From an uncultured Oscillospiraceae bacterium (lineage in GTDB: Bacteria; Bacillota; Clostridia; Oscillospirales; Oscillospiraceae), in the NCBI GenBank assembly GCA_947169975.1, contig CAMVRT010000003.1, forward strand, positions 1 to 64,000: a stretch of 64,000 bases of DNA, read 5' to 3'. The notes under the pieces were generated by a model. It worked only from the letters and a program-made list of their open reading frames with translations, made no database searches and was not told the DNA's origin. This document shows, one piece after another, positions 1-7,739 of the stretch. Every line of letters begins with the position of its first letter. Position 1 is the stretch's first letter. The position numbers and the translations under genes are program-made.

Positions 1-1
1 T

Positions 2-160
2 TTGATCATACTGTGCGGCGTTGGTTTGATTGCCTATAGACGGTGGGAGATTCGCTGGCGCGAGAAGCAGGAGCAGATGCGGGACCGCCGGATCGAGAAA
101 AAATACGGCTCTGTCAAAAGTGAAGGTCCGAAGAAGATGGGGAAAAGGCGGCGGAAGTAG
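2..160 (+). CDS. C-terminal end of an unidentified membrane protein (partial)
   Basis: An open frame runs in from the left edge and stops at TAG 158-160, giving at least 52 residues. It opens with a hydrophobic run (LIILCGVGLIAYRRW) and continues with a strongly basic tail rich in Arg, Lys and Glu that ends KKMGKRRRK. This looks like a last transmembrane helix followed by a cytoplasmic tail. It is read + and sits directly before a strong terminator hairpin, which supports it as the real end of a gene. The rest is outside the window, so no function can be given. Confidence 0.55.
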   Translation: MIILCGVGLIAYRRWEIRWREKQEQMRDRRIEKKYGSVKSEGPKKMGKRRRK

Positions 161-175
161 CCCCTTATATTACAT

Positions 176-212
176 AAAAAGCTGTGAGATCCGCCGGATC
201 TCACAGCTTTTT
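176..212. terminator. Bidirectional intrinsic terminator
   Basis: A perfect 13-bp stem (GCTGTGAGATCCG paired with CGGATCTCACAGC, 181-207) is flanked by AAAAA on the left and TTTTT on the right. It can end both the + gene stopping at 160 and the - aminopeptidase gene stopping at 233. Confidence 0.9.
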
Positions 213-232
213 CATTACTGATGTTTTCCTTC

Positions 233-1456
233 TCAGAACGCCCAGTTGCCGTCGCGGAAGATGGGAACCACCTTGCCGCCTTCGCAGATGGCGTCGATGC
301 TCATGTCGGCGGCGCCGATCATGAAGTCCTCGTGGACCATGGACTCGTTGACGCCCAGCGCGCGAACCTCCTCCAGCGTCTTGTTCTGGAAGTCCTCAAT
401 GGTGTCCATGAAGCCCTTGCCCAGTGCCAGGTGGCACACGGCGTTCTCATCGAACAGGGTGTTGTAGAACAGCAGGCCGGTGTTGTTGATGGGGGAATCG
501 TAGGGCACCAGAGCGCACTCGCCCAGATAGGCGCTGCCCTCGTCCATGTTGATGATCTCGCCCAGCAGCTTCTCGTTCTTGTCGGCGTGCCACTCCACAG
601 CCTTGCCCTCATGGAAGCGGATCCAGAAGCCCTCGATGAGCTGGCCCTGATAGCAAAGGGGCTTGGTGGCGTAGACGATGCCCTCGGCCTCGCCCTTCAT
701 GGGGGAGATGAAGCACTCCTCGGTGGGCATGTTGGGGTTGAAGACGATGTGCTGCAGGGACTCCTCGCAGCCGCCGGTGAACCGGGCCTGGGGGATCATG
801 CCCACGGTGAAGTCGGTGCCGTTGGAGGCGGTGTAGTGCAGCTTTTCAATGTGCAGGGAGTTGAGATACGCACAGTGATCCTGCAGGGACTTGTTGTGCT
901 TTTCCCACTCGGCAACGGGATCGTCCCACACGCGGCAGGTGTCCAGAATGGCCTGCCACAGCTTCTCCACCGCCTGACTGGTGCGCATGCCGGGGAACAG
1001 CTTTCTGGCCCAGGCCTCGCCGGGCACGGCGGCGATGCACCACTGATACTTGTTCTCCATCTGATCGCGATAGCCCTTGATGATGGGGTATTTGGCCTGC
1101 TGGGACTTGGCCATCTTCACGGGGTTCACGCCGTTCAGGCCGTCCGGATCGTCGGAATCCAGGAAGATGCGGCAGGGCAGCACCTCGGCGTAGTGAGCCC
1201 AGCGGGCTTCCTCGTAGTTGTCCATCTTGTTCAGCGTGCGCTGGGTGCGATAGCGATAGTGCAGCTTGGTCAGAGGCTGATAGCTCCAGTCCACCACCAC
1301 CTTCTTGGCCTTGCAGCGATAGCACTCCTCCACCACCATTTTCACGAACTCCGGCTGATCCAGACCGGCGGTGATGAACACCTCCTGGCCCGGCTGGACG
1401 TTGACGCCCATGCGGGCGATGAGCTGAGCGTACTTGCGCAAAACGGTCTTCTTCAT
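233..1456 (-). CDS. Family M29 aminopeptidase (AmpS/PepS type)
   Basis: A 407-residue metallo-exopeptidase that removes N-terminal amino acids from peptides in the cytoplasm. The M29 metal-ligand pattern is visible: NMPTEE near residue 247, YLGECALVP near 310, a conserved His in NAVCHLALG near 340, and the C-terminal VHEDFMIGAADMSID block with the HxD pair. Length is normal for M29 enzymes (about 400-415). The start at 1456 is preferred over an in-frame ATG 42 nt upstream because AGGAGG lies nine bases before it. It is transcribed alone and divergently from the MATE gene. The family is certain; substrate preference cannot be read. Confidence 0.93.
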   Translation of the reverse strand: MKKTVLRKYAQLIARMGVNVQPGQEVFITAGLDQPEFVKMVVEECYRCKAKKVVVDWSYQPLTKLHYRYRTQRTLNKMDNYEEARWAHYAEVLPCRIFLDSDDPDGLNGVNPVKMAKSQQAKYPIIKGYRDQMENKYQWCIAAVPGEAWARKLFPGMRTSQAVEKLWQAILDTCRVWDDPVAEWEKHNKSLQDHCAYLNSLHIEKLHYTASNGTDFTVGMIPQARFTGGCEESLQHIVFNPNMPTEECFISPMKGEAEGIVYATKPLCYQGQLIEGFWIRFHEGKAVEWHADKNEKLLGEIINMDEGSAYLGECALVPYDSPINNTGLLFYNTLFDENAVCHLALGKGFMDTIEDFQNKTLEEVRALGVNESMVHEDFMIGAADMSIDAICEGGKVVPIFRDGNWAF

Positions 1457-1525
1457 TTTTGCGGCCTCCTGTGTGTTATTTTGTATGCGGGACGGCATGG
1501 CCCCGCCGGTTTACTTGCGCTCTGA

Positions 1526-1555
1526 TTGACAATCATATACCAATTGTGGTAAATT
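1526..1555 (+). promoter_or_regulatory. Sigma-A-like promoter of the MATE gene with an overlapping inverted repeat
   Basis: TTGACA (1526-1531) is followed after 18 bp by TAAATT (1550-1555). A TACCA-ATTG-TGGTA inverted repeat (1538-1551) overlaps the -10 and could be an operator. This operator reading is inference. Confidence 0.55.
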
Positions 1556-1587
1556 TTCAAGAGATTTACAGATAAAGGGGTGGACTT

Positions 1588-2994
1588 ATGCGGGAGGATC
1601 ATCTGGAGCGCCTGCGCCGGGGCGAGACGTTGACCTGGCGTCAGCAGATCCTGCTGACGCTGCGGCTCAGCGTGCCTGCCATTCTGGCCCAGCTGTCCAC
1701 CATCGCCATGCAGTATATCGACGCCTCCATGGTAGGGCAGCTCGGCGCCAACGACTCCGCCTCCATCGGTCTGGTAGCATCCACCACATGGCTCTTCGGC
1801 GGGCTCTGCACCGCCGCCGTGCTGGCCTTTACGGTGCAGGTGGCCCAGCGCATCGGCGCCGGGGATGAAAAGGACGCCCGGAACCTGATGAAGCAGGGCA
1901 TGGTCATCGCGCTGCTGATCTCCCTGCTGCTGGCCGCAGCCGGCGCCGCCATCTCCGGTCCTCTGCCGGTCTGGCTGCGCTCCGATCCGGCCATTCAGCC
2001 CAATGCCACCGCCTATTTCCTTATTTTTGCCCTTTCCCTGCCCATTATGACATTGAGTTCTCTGGGGGCGGGAATGCTGCAGTCCAGCGGCAATATGCGC
2101 ACGCCCAGCATCCTGATGGCTCTCTCCTGTGGGCTGGACGTGGTGTTCAACGCCCTGCTGATTTTCCCCACCCGCACCCTCTGGGGCATCACGGTTCCCG
2201 GCGCGGGACTGGGCGTCATCGGCGCTGCTCTGGGCACCAGCCTTTCCCATCTGGTCAACGCCGTGCTGCTGCTCTATTTCCTGCTGCGCCGCTCCCCTGC
2301 TCTCCATTTGCGGCGGGGTGAGAAGCTGCGCTTCGTGCCCGAGCAGCTGCGCCTGGGCTGGAAGCTGGCTCTGCCCGTTGCGGCGGAGCGGATCATTATG
2401 TGCTCGGCCCAGATCGTGTCCACCGGCATCATTGCCCCCATCGGCACAGTGGCCATCGCCGCCCACTCCTTCGCCGTCACCGCGGAAGCCCTCTGCTACA
2501 TGCCCGGCTACGGCATGGAGCCCGCCGCCTCCACCCTCATCGGCCAGAGCGTCGGCGCCGGACGCAAGGACCTCACCTATCGTCTGGGCTGGCTGGTCAC
2601 CGCTCTGGCCATGGTCATCATGGGCGTGTCCGCCGTGGTGCTCTACTTCGCCGCGCCGTATCTCATCGGCATCATGACGCCGGATCGGGAGGTAGTGCTG
2701 CTTGCCACCACCGTTCTGCGGATCGTCCTGCTGGCCGAGCCGCTGTACGGCGCGTCCATCGTGGCCTCCGGCGCTTTTCAGGGCGCCGGCAACACCCTGC
2801 CCTCCACCGTGTTGAATCTGGCCAGCATGTGGTGCGTCCGCATCCCTCTCACCGCACTGCTGGCGGCGCGGTACGGCCTGCCCGGTGCGTGGATCGCCAT
2901 GACCATCGAGCTGGCAGTGCGGGGCACGCTGTTCCTTCTGTGGCTGGGCAGCAAACGCTGGCTGCCCAAAGAATGGCGGGCAAAACAGATATGA
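1588..2994 (+). CDS. MATE family multidrug/sodium antiporter
   Basis: A 468-residue membrane exporter with about twelve hydrophobic segments arranged as two similar halves, as expected for MATE proteins that use Na+ or H+ gradients to expel cationic drugs or metabolites. The N-terminal block RQQILLTLRLSVPAILAQL followed by YIDASMVGQLG is the family's typical opening, and the second half repeats the pattern (GWKLALPVAAERIIM, then AAHSFAVTAEALCYMPGYG). The start ATG follows AAAGGGGTGG. It stands alone between its own promoter and terminator. The substrate cannot be told from sequence. Confidence 0.93.
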   Translation: MREDHLERLRRGETLTWRQQILLTLRLSVPAILAQLSTIAMQYIDASMVGQLGANDSASIGLVASTTWLFGGLCTAAVLAFTVQVAQRIGAGDEKDARNLMKQGMVIALLISLLLAAAGAAISGPLPVWLRSDPAIQPNATAYFLIFALSLPIMTLSSLGAGMLQSSGNMRTPSILMALSCGLDVVFNALLIFPTRTLWGITVPGAGLGVIGAALGTSLSHLVNAVLLLYFLLRRSPALHLRRGEKLRFVPEQLRLGWKLALPVAAERIIMCSAQIVSTGIIAPIGTVAIAAHSFAVTAEALCYMPGYGMEPAASTLIGQSVGAGRKDLTYRLGWLVTALAMVIMGVSAVVLYFAAPYLIGIMTPDREVVLLATTVLRIVLLAEPLYGASIVASGAFQGAGNTLPSTVLNLASMWCVRIPLTALLAARYGLPGAWIAMTIELAVRGTLFLLWLGSKRWLPKEWRAKQI

Positions 2995-2998
2995 TTTC

Positions 2999-3030
2999 AA
3001 AACGGCCGGAACTCCGGCCGTTTTCCTTTT
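2999..3030 (+). terminator. Intrinsic terminator after the MATE gene
   Basis: AAAACGGCCGG and CCGGCCGTTTT form an 11-bp stem with an AACT loop, followed by CCTTTT. Confidence 0.85.
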
Positions 3031-3038
3031 CTTCCCTA

Positions 3039-3099
3039 TTGACAGCGATATGCTGCGGTGTTATCATTTCGTATGCTAACTTTTAGGACGCTAACTTTT
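3039..3099 (+). promoter_or_regulatory. Promoter and direct-repeat operator of the marR-ABC operon
   Basis: TTGACA (3039-3044), a 17-bp spacer and TATCAT (3062-3067) make a near-consensus promoter. Just downstream the decamer GCTAACTTTT occurs twice in the same direction (3075-3084 and 3090-3099), 15 bp apart, between the start region and the ribosome binding site. The natural reading is a binding site for the MarR protein encoded next. The promoter is seen; autoregulation is inferred. Confidence 0.75.
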
Positions 3100-3116
3100 T
3101 GAGAGGAGGTGCCGTC

Positions 3117-3575
3117 ATGGATCACCTTTGTTCCTGCGTGCCGGAGCATTTCGGCCCGCTGCTGGGCTTCTGCGACCATCAGGCCCAGACGCTGATGGGC
3201 AAGCTGCTGCGGCAGTATGACGTGTCCCCCATGCAGTGCCGGACGCTGACGTATCTGCACCGGCAGACGGAGGAGGTCAACCAGAAGATGCTGGAGCAAT
3301 TCCTGATGGTAAAGCCCTCCACGGTCAACGGCATTGTAGACCGGCTGGAGGAGAAGGGACTGCTCCGGCGCACCGCCGGAAAGAGCGACGGACGCTGCCG
3401 GATCCTGACCCTGACGGAGCAGGGAGAGGCGTTTTACGACCGCCTCACCGCCGTGCTGTGGCAGGTGCAGGACCGGATGGAGGAGGGCTTCACAGCCGAG
3501 GAGCTGGAAACGCTGAAGAGCTATCTCCTGCGCGTGGCGCATAACCTGTGCCGGGAGGAGGATGAGACGTGCTGA
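3117..3575 (+). CDS. MarR family transcriptional regulator
   Basis: A 152-residue winged-helix repressor. The central segment SPMQCRTLTYLHRQTEEVNQ, then LMVKPSTVNGIVDRLEEKGL (recognition helix), then LLRRTAGKSDGRCRILTLTEQG (wing) follows the MarR layout. The start at ATG 3117 has GAGAGGAGG seven bases upstream; an upstream TTG at 3099 lies inside the operator repeat and is less likely. Its stop overlaps the start of the first ABC exporter gene, so the three genes form one operon in which this protein probably senses a toxic ligand and derepresses the exporter. Confidence 0.93.
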   Translation: MDHLCSCVPEHFGPLLGFCDHQAQTLMGKLLRQYDVSPMQCRTLTYLHRQTEEVNQKMLEQFLMVKPSTVNGIVDRLEEKGLLRRTAGKSDGRCRILTLTEQGEAFYDRLTAVLWQVQDRMEEGFTAEELETLKSYLLRVAHNLCREEDETC

Positions 3576-5305
3576 AAAAACTGTTTCCCTATACAAAAGG
3601 CTACCGGCTCTGGATCCTGGGCGGCATTCTCTGCTCCATTCTGGAGTCCATCTTCGAGCTGCTTCTGCCCAAGGCCATGAGCAACATCGTGGACGTGGGC
3701 ATGGCCAGCGGCGACCGGAACTATATTCTCATCATGGGACTGCGGATGGTGCTGCTGGCGCTGGCCGCTCTGGCCGGCGGCGTAGGCGCGGCGCTGTTCG
3801 CCGCCAAGGCGGGCATGGGCTTCGGCGCCCAGCTGCGTCAGGCGGAATACGAGCAGGTGCAGCGCTTCAGCTTCGCCAACATCGAGCACTTCTCCACCGC
3901 TTCTCTTATTACGCGCCTCACCAGCGATGTAGCCTCCATGCAGGTGACGCTGATGATGAGCATGCGCATCTTCGTCCGCGCCCCGGCCATGCTGATCACG
4001 GCCCTCATCATGGCGCTCACCATCTCTCTCGACCTGAGTCAGGTGTTCCTGGTGTCCATCCCCCTGCTGGCTTTGGGCGTGCTTCTGGTGATCACCAAGG
4101 TGGGCCCGTTCTTCAGCGCCCTGCAGAAGGCCACCGACGATGTGAACCTGGTGGTGCAGGAGGATCTGAACGCCATCCGGGTGGTCAAATCCTTCGTCCG
4201 GGAGGACCGGGAGCGGGAGAAGTTCGCCGACCGCAGCGAGCATCTTCGGGACACCGCCCTGCGGGCCTTTGGCTTCGTGGTGATCTTCACGCCGCTGATC
4301 ACCCTGATCATGGGCGGCACCATTGTGGCCATCAACTGGATCGGCGGACACTACGTGTATGGCGGGCTCATGCAGTCCGGCGACCTGATCGCCTTTTTCA
4401 CCTACGCCAGCGAGATCCTCATGAGCCTGATGATGGTGTCCATGGTGATGATGATGCTGACCCGTTCCATTGCCTGCGCCAAGCGTATCGTTGAGGTGCT
4501 GGACGAGGAGCCGGAGATCACCGACGACGCCGCGGACAGCGGCCTCACCGTGGAAAACGGCTCCATCCGCTTTGACCACGTCTATTTCAAGTATCACCCC
4601 ACTGCCGAGGCATGGAACCTGGACGACGTGTCCCTGGAGATCCCCAGCGGCGCCACCGTGGGCATCCTGGGCGGCACCGGCAGCGCCAAGACCACGCTGG
4701 TGAGTCTGATTCCCCGCCTTTATGAGGCCACCGAGGGCACCGTGTCCGTAGGCGGCCACAATGTGAAGGAGTACACCATGGAGGCCCTGCGGCAGGGCTG
4801 CGCCATGGTGCTGCAGAAGAACACCCTGTTTTCCGGCACCATCGCCGAGAACCTGCGCTGGGGCCGGGACGACGCCACCGATGAGGAGCTGCGTCAGGCC
4901 TGCGCCGTAGCCTGCGCCGACGAGTTCATCGACAGGATGCCGGAGGGCTACGACACCCGCATCGAGCGGGGCGGCGCCAACGTGTCCGGCGGGCAGAAGC
5001 AGCGGCTCTGTATTGCACGGGCCATTCTCCGCCGGCCGAAGATCCTGATTCTGGACGACTCCACCTCTGCGGTGGATACCGCCACCGACGCCAAGATCCG
5101 GGCCGGTCTGCGCAGCACCCTGCCCGGCGCCACCAAGCTGATCATCGCCCAGCGGATCGCCTCCGTCATGGACGCCGATCTCATCATCGTCATGGACGAC
5201 GGAAAGATCTCCGCCATGGGCACCCACGATGAGCTGATGGAGCGCAGTGAGATCTACCGCGAGGTCTATCAATCCCAGCAGGAAGGGGTGAGCATCGATG
5301 GCTGA
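3569..5305 (+). CDS. ABC exporter half-transporter, degenerate-site subunit
   Basis: A 578-residue fusion of a six-helix membrane domain (about residues 10-310) and a nucleotide-binding domain. The Walker A is GGTGSAKTT, with Ala where Gly is usual, and the Walker B ends LILDDSTSAVDT, with Asp in place of the catalytic Glu; the signature is VSGGQKQRL. This pattern marks the partner carrying the degenerate ATP site in heterodimeric exporters of the TM287/288, BmrC/BmrD type. GTG start with GGAGGAGG upstream, overlapping marR by 7 nt. It overlaps the next gene, which has a canonical site. Confidence 0.92.
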   Translation: MLKKLFPYTKGYRLWILGGILCSILESIFELLLPKAMSNIVDVGMASGDRNYILIMGLRMVLLALAALAGGVGAALFAAKAGMGFGAQLRQAEYEQVQRFSFANIEHFSTASLITRLTSDVASMQVTLMMSMRIFVRAPAMLITALIMALTISLDLSQVFLVSIPLLALGVLLVITKVGPFFSALQKATDDVNLVVQEDLNAIRVVKSFVREDREREKFADRSEHLRDTALRAFGFVVIFTPLITLIMGGTIVAINWIGGHYVYGGLMQSGDLIAFFTYASEILMSLMMVSMVMMMLTRSIACAKRIVEVLDEEPEITDDAADSGLTVENGSIRFDHVYFKYHPTAEAWNLDDVSLEIPSGATVGILGGTGSAKTTLVSLIPRLYEATEGTVSVGGHNVKEYTMEALRQGCAMVLQKNTLFSGTIAENLRWGRDDATDEELRQACAVACADEFIDRMPEGYDTRIERGGANVSGGQKQRLCIARAILRRPKILILDDSTSAVDTATDAKIRAGLRSTLPGATKLIIAQRIASVMDADLIIVMDDGKISAMGTHDELMERSEIYREVYQSQQEGVSIDG

Positions 5306-7178
5306 AAACAACAACAATTCCCGTCCCCAGCGCGGTCCCCGGGGCCACGGCTATCAGCGGCCCCAGAACCTGTGGGGCACGGTCAGACGTCTCCTGAAAT
5401 ATCTGGCCAAATACCGGCTGCTGCTGGTGTTCGTGCTGCTGTGCCTGGTGCTCAGCTCCGTGGGCGGCATTGCCAGCAGCTATATGCTCAAGCCCCTGAT
5501 CAACGACTATATCCTGCCCGGCGACTTTGCCGGCCTTGCAAAGATGCTGGTGCTGATGGGCGGCATTTTCGCCGTCAGCTCCCTGTGCTCCTTCATCTAT
5601 GCCCGCACCATGGTGCGTATCTCCCAGAACACCGTGGTGGAGCTGCGCAAGGATCTGTTCGACAAGCTCCAGACCCTGCCCATCCGCTACTTTGACACCC
5701 ACCAGTCCGGCGATCTCATGAGCCGATTCACCAACGACATCGACACCGTCAGCGAGCTGATCAACAGCTCTCTTGCCAACATCCTCTCCAGCATACTGAC
5801 CTTCTTCGGCACGCTGATCATGATGTTCGTGCTGAACTGGCGGCTGACCCTCATCACGGTGTTCTTCCTGCTGATGATGGGCTTCGTGGTCAAGTTCGTG
5901 GGCGGACGCAGCCGCACCAATTTCCGGAAGCAGCAGGCCGCTCTCGGCTCCCTCAACGGCTACATTGAGGAGATGATCGAGGGGCAGAAGGTCATCAAGG
6001 TGTTCCACCACGAGGACAAGGCCGTGGAGCATTTCTCCGACCTCAATGTCGCCTATCGCGATGCTGCCCGGCGCGCCCAGTCCTATGCCGGCTCCATGAT
6101 GCCGGCCATGGCCAATCTGGGACGCATCAACTACGCCGCCACCTGCTGCATCGGCGGTCTGCTGGCCCTGCGGGGCATCTTTGACGTGGGCACCATGGGC
6201 GCTTATCTGATCTATGTCCGCCAGGTCTCCCAACCGGTGGCCCAGATCAGCCAGCAGGTCAACGTGCTGCTGGCCGCCATGGCCGGCGCCGAGCGCATCT
6301 TCGCCGTCATGGACGCCCAGCCGGAGACCGACGAGGGCGGCACCGTGCTGGTGCGCGTGGAAAAGAACGGCGACAAGCTTACCGAGACGGAACGCCGCAC
6401 CGGCCACTGGGCGTGGAAGCGTCCGGACGGTACGCTGGTGGAGCTGCGTGGTGACGTCCGGTTCCGGGACGTGGACTTCGGCTACACCGACGACAAGACG
6501 GTGCTCCATGATGTGTCCCTGTACGCCAAGCCCGGCCAGAAAATCGCTTTTGTGGGCTCTACCGGTGCGGGCAAGACCACCATCACCAACCTGATCAACC
6601 GCTTTTACGACATCCAGGACGGCGTCATCACCTATGACGGCATCGACGTCAAGGAGATCCGCAAGGAGTCCCTGCGCCGCTCCCTGGGCATCGTGCTGCA
6701 GGAGACCAATCTGTTCACCGGCACCATCGCCGACAACATCCGCTACGGCAAGCTGGACGCCACCGACGAGGAGGTTCGCGCCGCGGCAAGGCTGGCCAAC
6801 GCCGACACCTTTATCCGCCACCTGCCCCAGGGCTACGACACGGTGATCACCGACAACGGCGGCTCTCTGAGCCAGGGCGAGCGGCAGCTGCTGGCCATCG
6901 CCCGGGCGGCGGTGTCCGATCCCCCGGTGCTGATTCTGGACGAGGCCACCTCCTCCATCGACACCCGCACCGAAAAGCTCATCGAAAAGGGCATGGACTC
7001 CCTGATGGAGGGGCGCACCGTCTTCGTCATCGCCCACCGGCTGTCCACCGTCCGCAACGCCCGGGCCATTCTGGTTCTGGAGCAGGGGCGTATCATCGAG
7101 CGGGGCGATCACGCCCAGCTTCTGGCCGAAAAGGGTCGCTACTACCAGCTCTACACCGGTCAGGCGCAATTGGGATAA
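5298..7178 (+). CDS. ABC exporter half-transporter, catalytic subunit
   Basis: A 626-residue membrane-plus-ATPase protein forming the second half of the exporter. It carries consensus Walker A (GSTGAGKTT), signature LSQGERQLL and Walker B VLILDEATSSIDT with the catalytic Glu, followed by the switch His in FVIAHRLST. The Asn/Arg/Gly-rich N-terminal tail of about 30 residues before the first helix is typical of this subunit. It overlaps the upstream subunit gene by 8 nt, implying coupled translation and a heterodimer. Likely role is drug or peptide export under MarR control; the substrate is not readable. Confidence 0.93.
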   Translation: MAENNNNSRPQRGPRGHGYQRPQNLWGTVRRLLKYLAKYRLLLVFVLLCLVLSSVGGIASSYMLKPLINDYILPGDFAGLAKMLVLMGGIFAVSSLCSFIYARTMVRISQNTVVELRKDLFDKLQTLPIRYFDTHQSGDLMSRFTNDIDTVSELINSSLANILSSILTFFGTLIMMFVLNWRLTLITVFFLLMMGFVVKFVGGRSRTNFRKQQAALGSLNGYIEEMIEGQKVIKVFHHEDKAVEHFSDLNVAYRDAARRAQSYAGSMMPAMANLGRINYAATCCIGGLLALRGIFDVGTMGAYLIYVRQVSQPVAQISQQVNVLLAAMAGAERIFAVMDAQPETDEGGTVLVRVEKNGDKLTETERRTGHWAWKRPDGTLVELRGDVRFRDVDFGYTDDKTVLHDVSLYAKPGQKIAFVGSTGAGKTTITNLINRFYDIQDGVITYDGIDVKEIRKESLRRSLGIVLQETNLFTGTIADNIRYGKLDATDEEVRAAARLANADTFIRHLPQGYDTVITDNGGSLSQGERQLLAIARAAVSDPPVLILDEATSSIDTRTEKLIEKGMDSLMEGRTVFVIAHRLSTVRNARAILVLEQGRIIERGDHAQLLAEKGRYYQLYTGQAQLG

Positions 7179-7207
7179 ACTTTTTCCCCAATCTTTCCGA
7201 AATCCGG

Positions 7208-7237
7208 TTGCAAATTGAGAAGAAAAGCGTCTATTTA
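7208..7237 (+). promoter_or_regulatory. Possible promoter before cytidine deaminase
   Basis: TTGCAA (7208-7213), an 18-bp spacer and TATTTA (7232-7237) lie in the 127-bp gap after the ABC operon. No clear terminator is seen in this gap. Confidence 0.4.
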
Positions 7238-7305
7238 ATCAGAAGGAGGAAAAGGCAGCCGCCTTGGCAAGCCCTTTTCACGCTCTTTCATTAAGGAGGA
7301 TTCCC

Positions 7306-7695
7306 ATGACAGAACAGGAACTGTGCCAGAAGGCCATCGACATGCTGGATATGGCCTATATCCCCTATTCCCACTTCCCCGTGGGCGCCGCGCTGGAGTG
7401 CAGCGACGGCACCGTCTACACCGGGTGCAACATCGAAAACGCCGCCTACGGGGCCACCATCTGCGCCGAGCGCACCGCCATCGTCAAGGCGGTCAGCGAG
7501 GGGCACCGGGACTTCGTGCGCATTGCCATCGCCGGGAAGTCGGAGGACTACTGCGTGCCCTGCGGCACCTGCCGCCAGGTGATGATGGAGTTCGCCCCGG
7601 AGCTGGAGGTCATCTGTCTCAACGGCAAGGGCGAGGCGAAGAAGTTTGCCCTGCGGGAGCTGCTGCCCTACGGCTTCGACCGGAGCTGGCTGTAA
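7306..7695 (+). CDS. cdd: Cytidine deaminase
   Basis: A 129-residue enzyme that hydrolyses cytidine and deoxycytidine to uridine and deoxyuridine in pyrimidine salvage. The zinc site is complete: CNIENAAYGATICAERTA supplies one Cys and the catalytic Glu (CAE), and PCGTCRQ supplies the other two Cys. Length matches the homotetrameric bacterial enzymes (about 130). The start at 7306 was chosen because AAGGAGG lies eight bases upstream; an in-frame ATG-like start 42 nt earlier adds an unconserved peptide. The lipoprotein gene follows after 44 nt, though no functional link is evident. Confidence 0.95.
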   Translation: MTEQELCQKAIDMLDMAYIPYSHFPVGAALECSDGTVYTGCNIENAAYGATICAERTAIVKAVSEGHRDFVRIAIAGKSEDYCVPCGTCRQVMMEFAPELEVICLNGKGEAKKFALRELLPYGFDRSWL

Positions 7696-7739
7696 CCCCC
7701 TCCCCCGTACCAAAACGAAAGAAACGGAGGCGACTGTCC

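Noticed and set aside
30-221. 63-codon ORF at the left edge
   Set aside because: It is out of frame with the better supported gene end at 2-160, has no ribosome site, and runs through a terminator hairpin.
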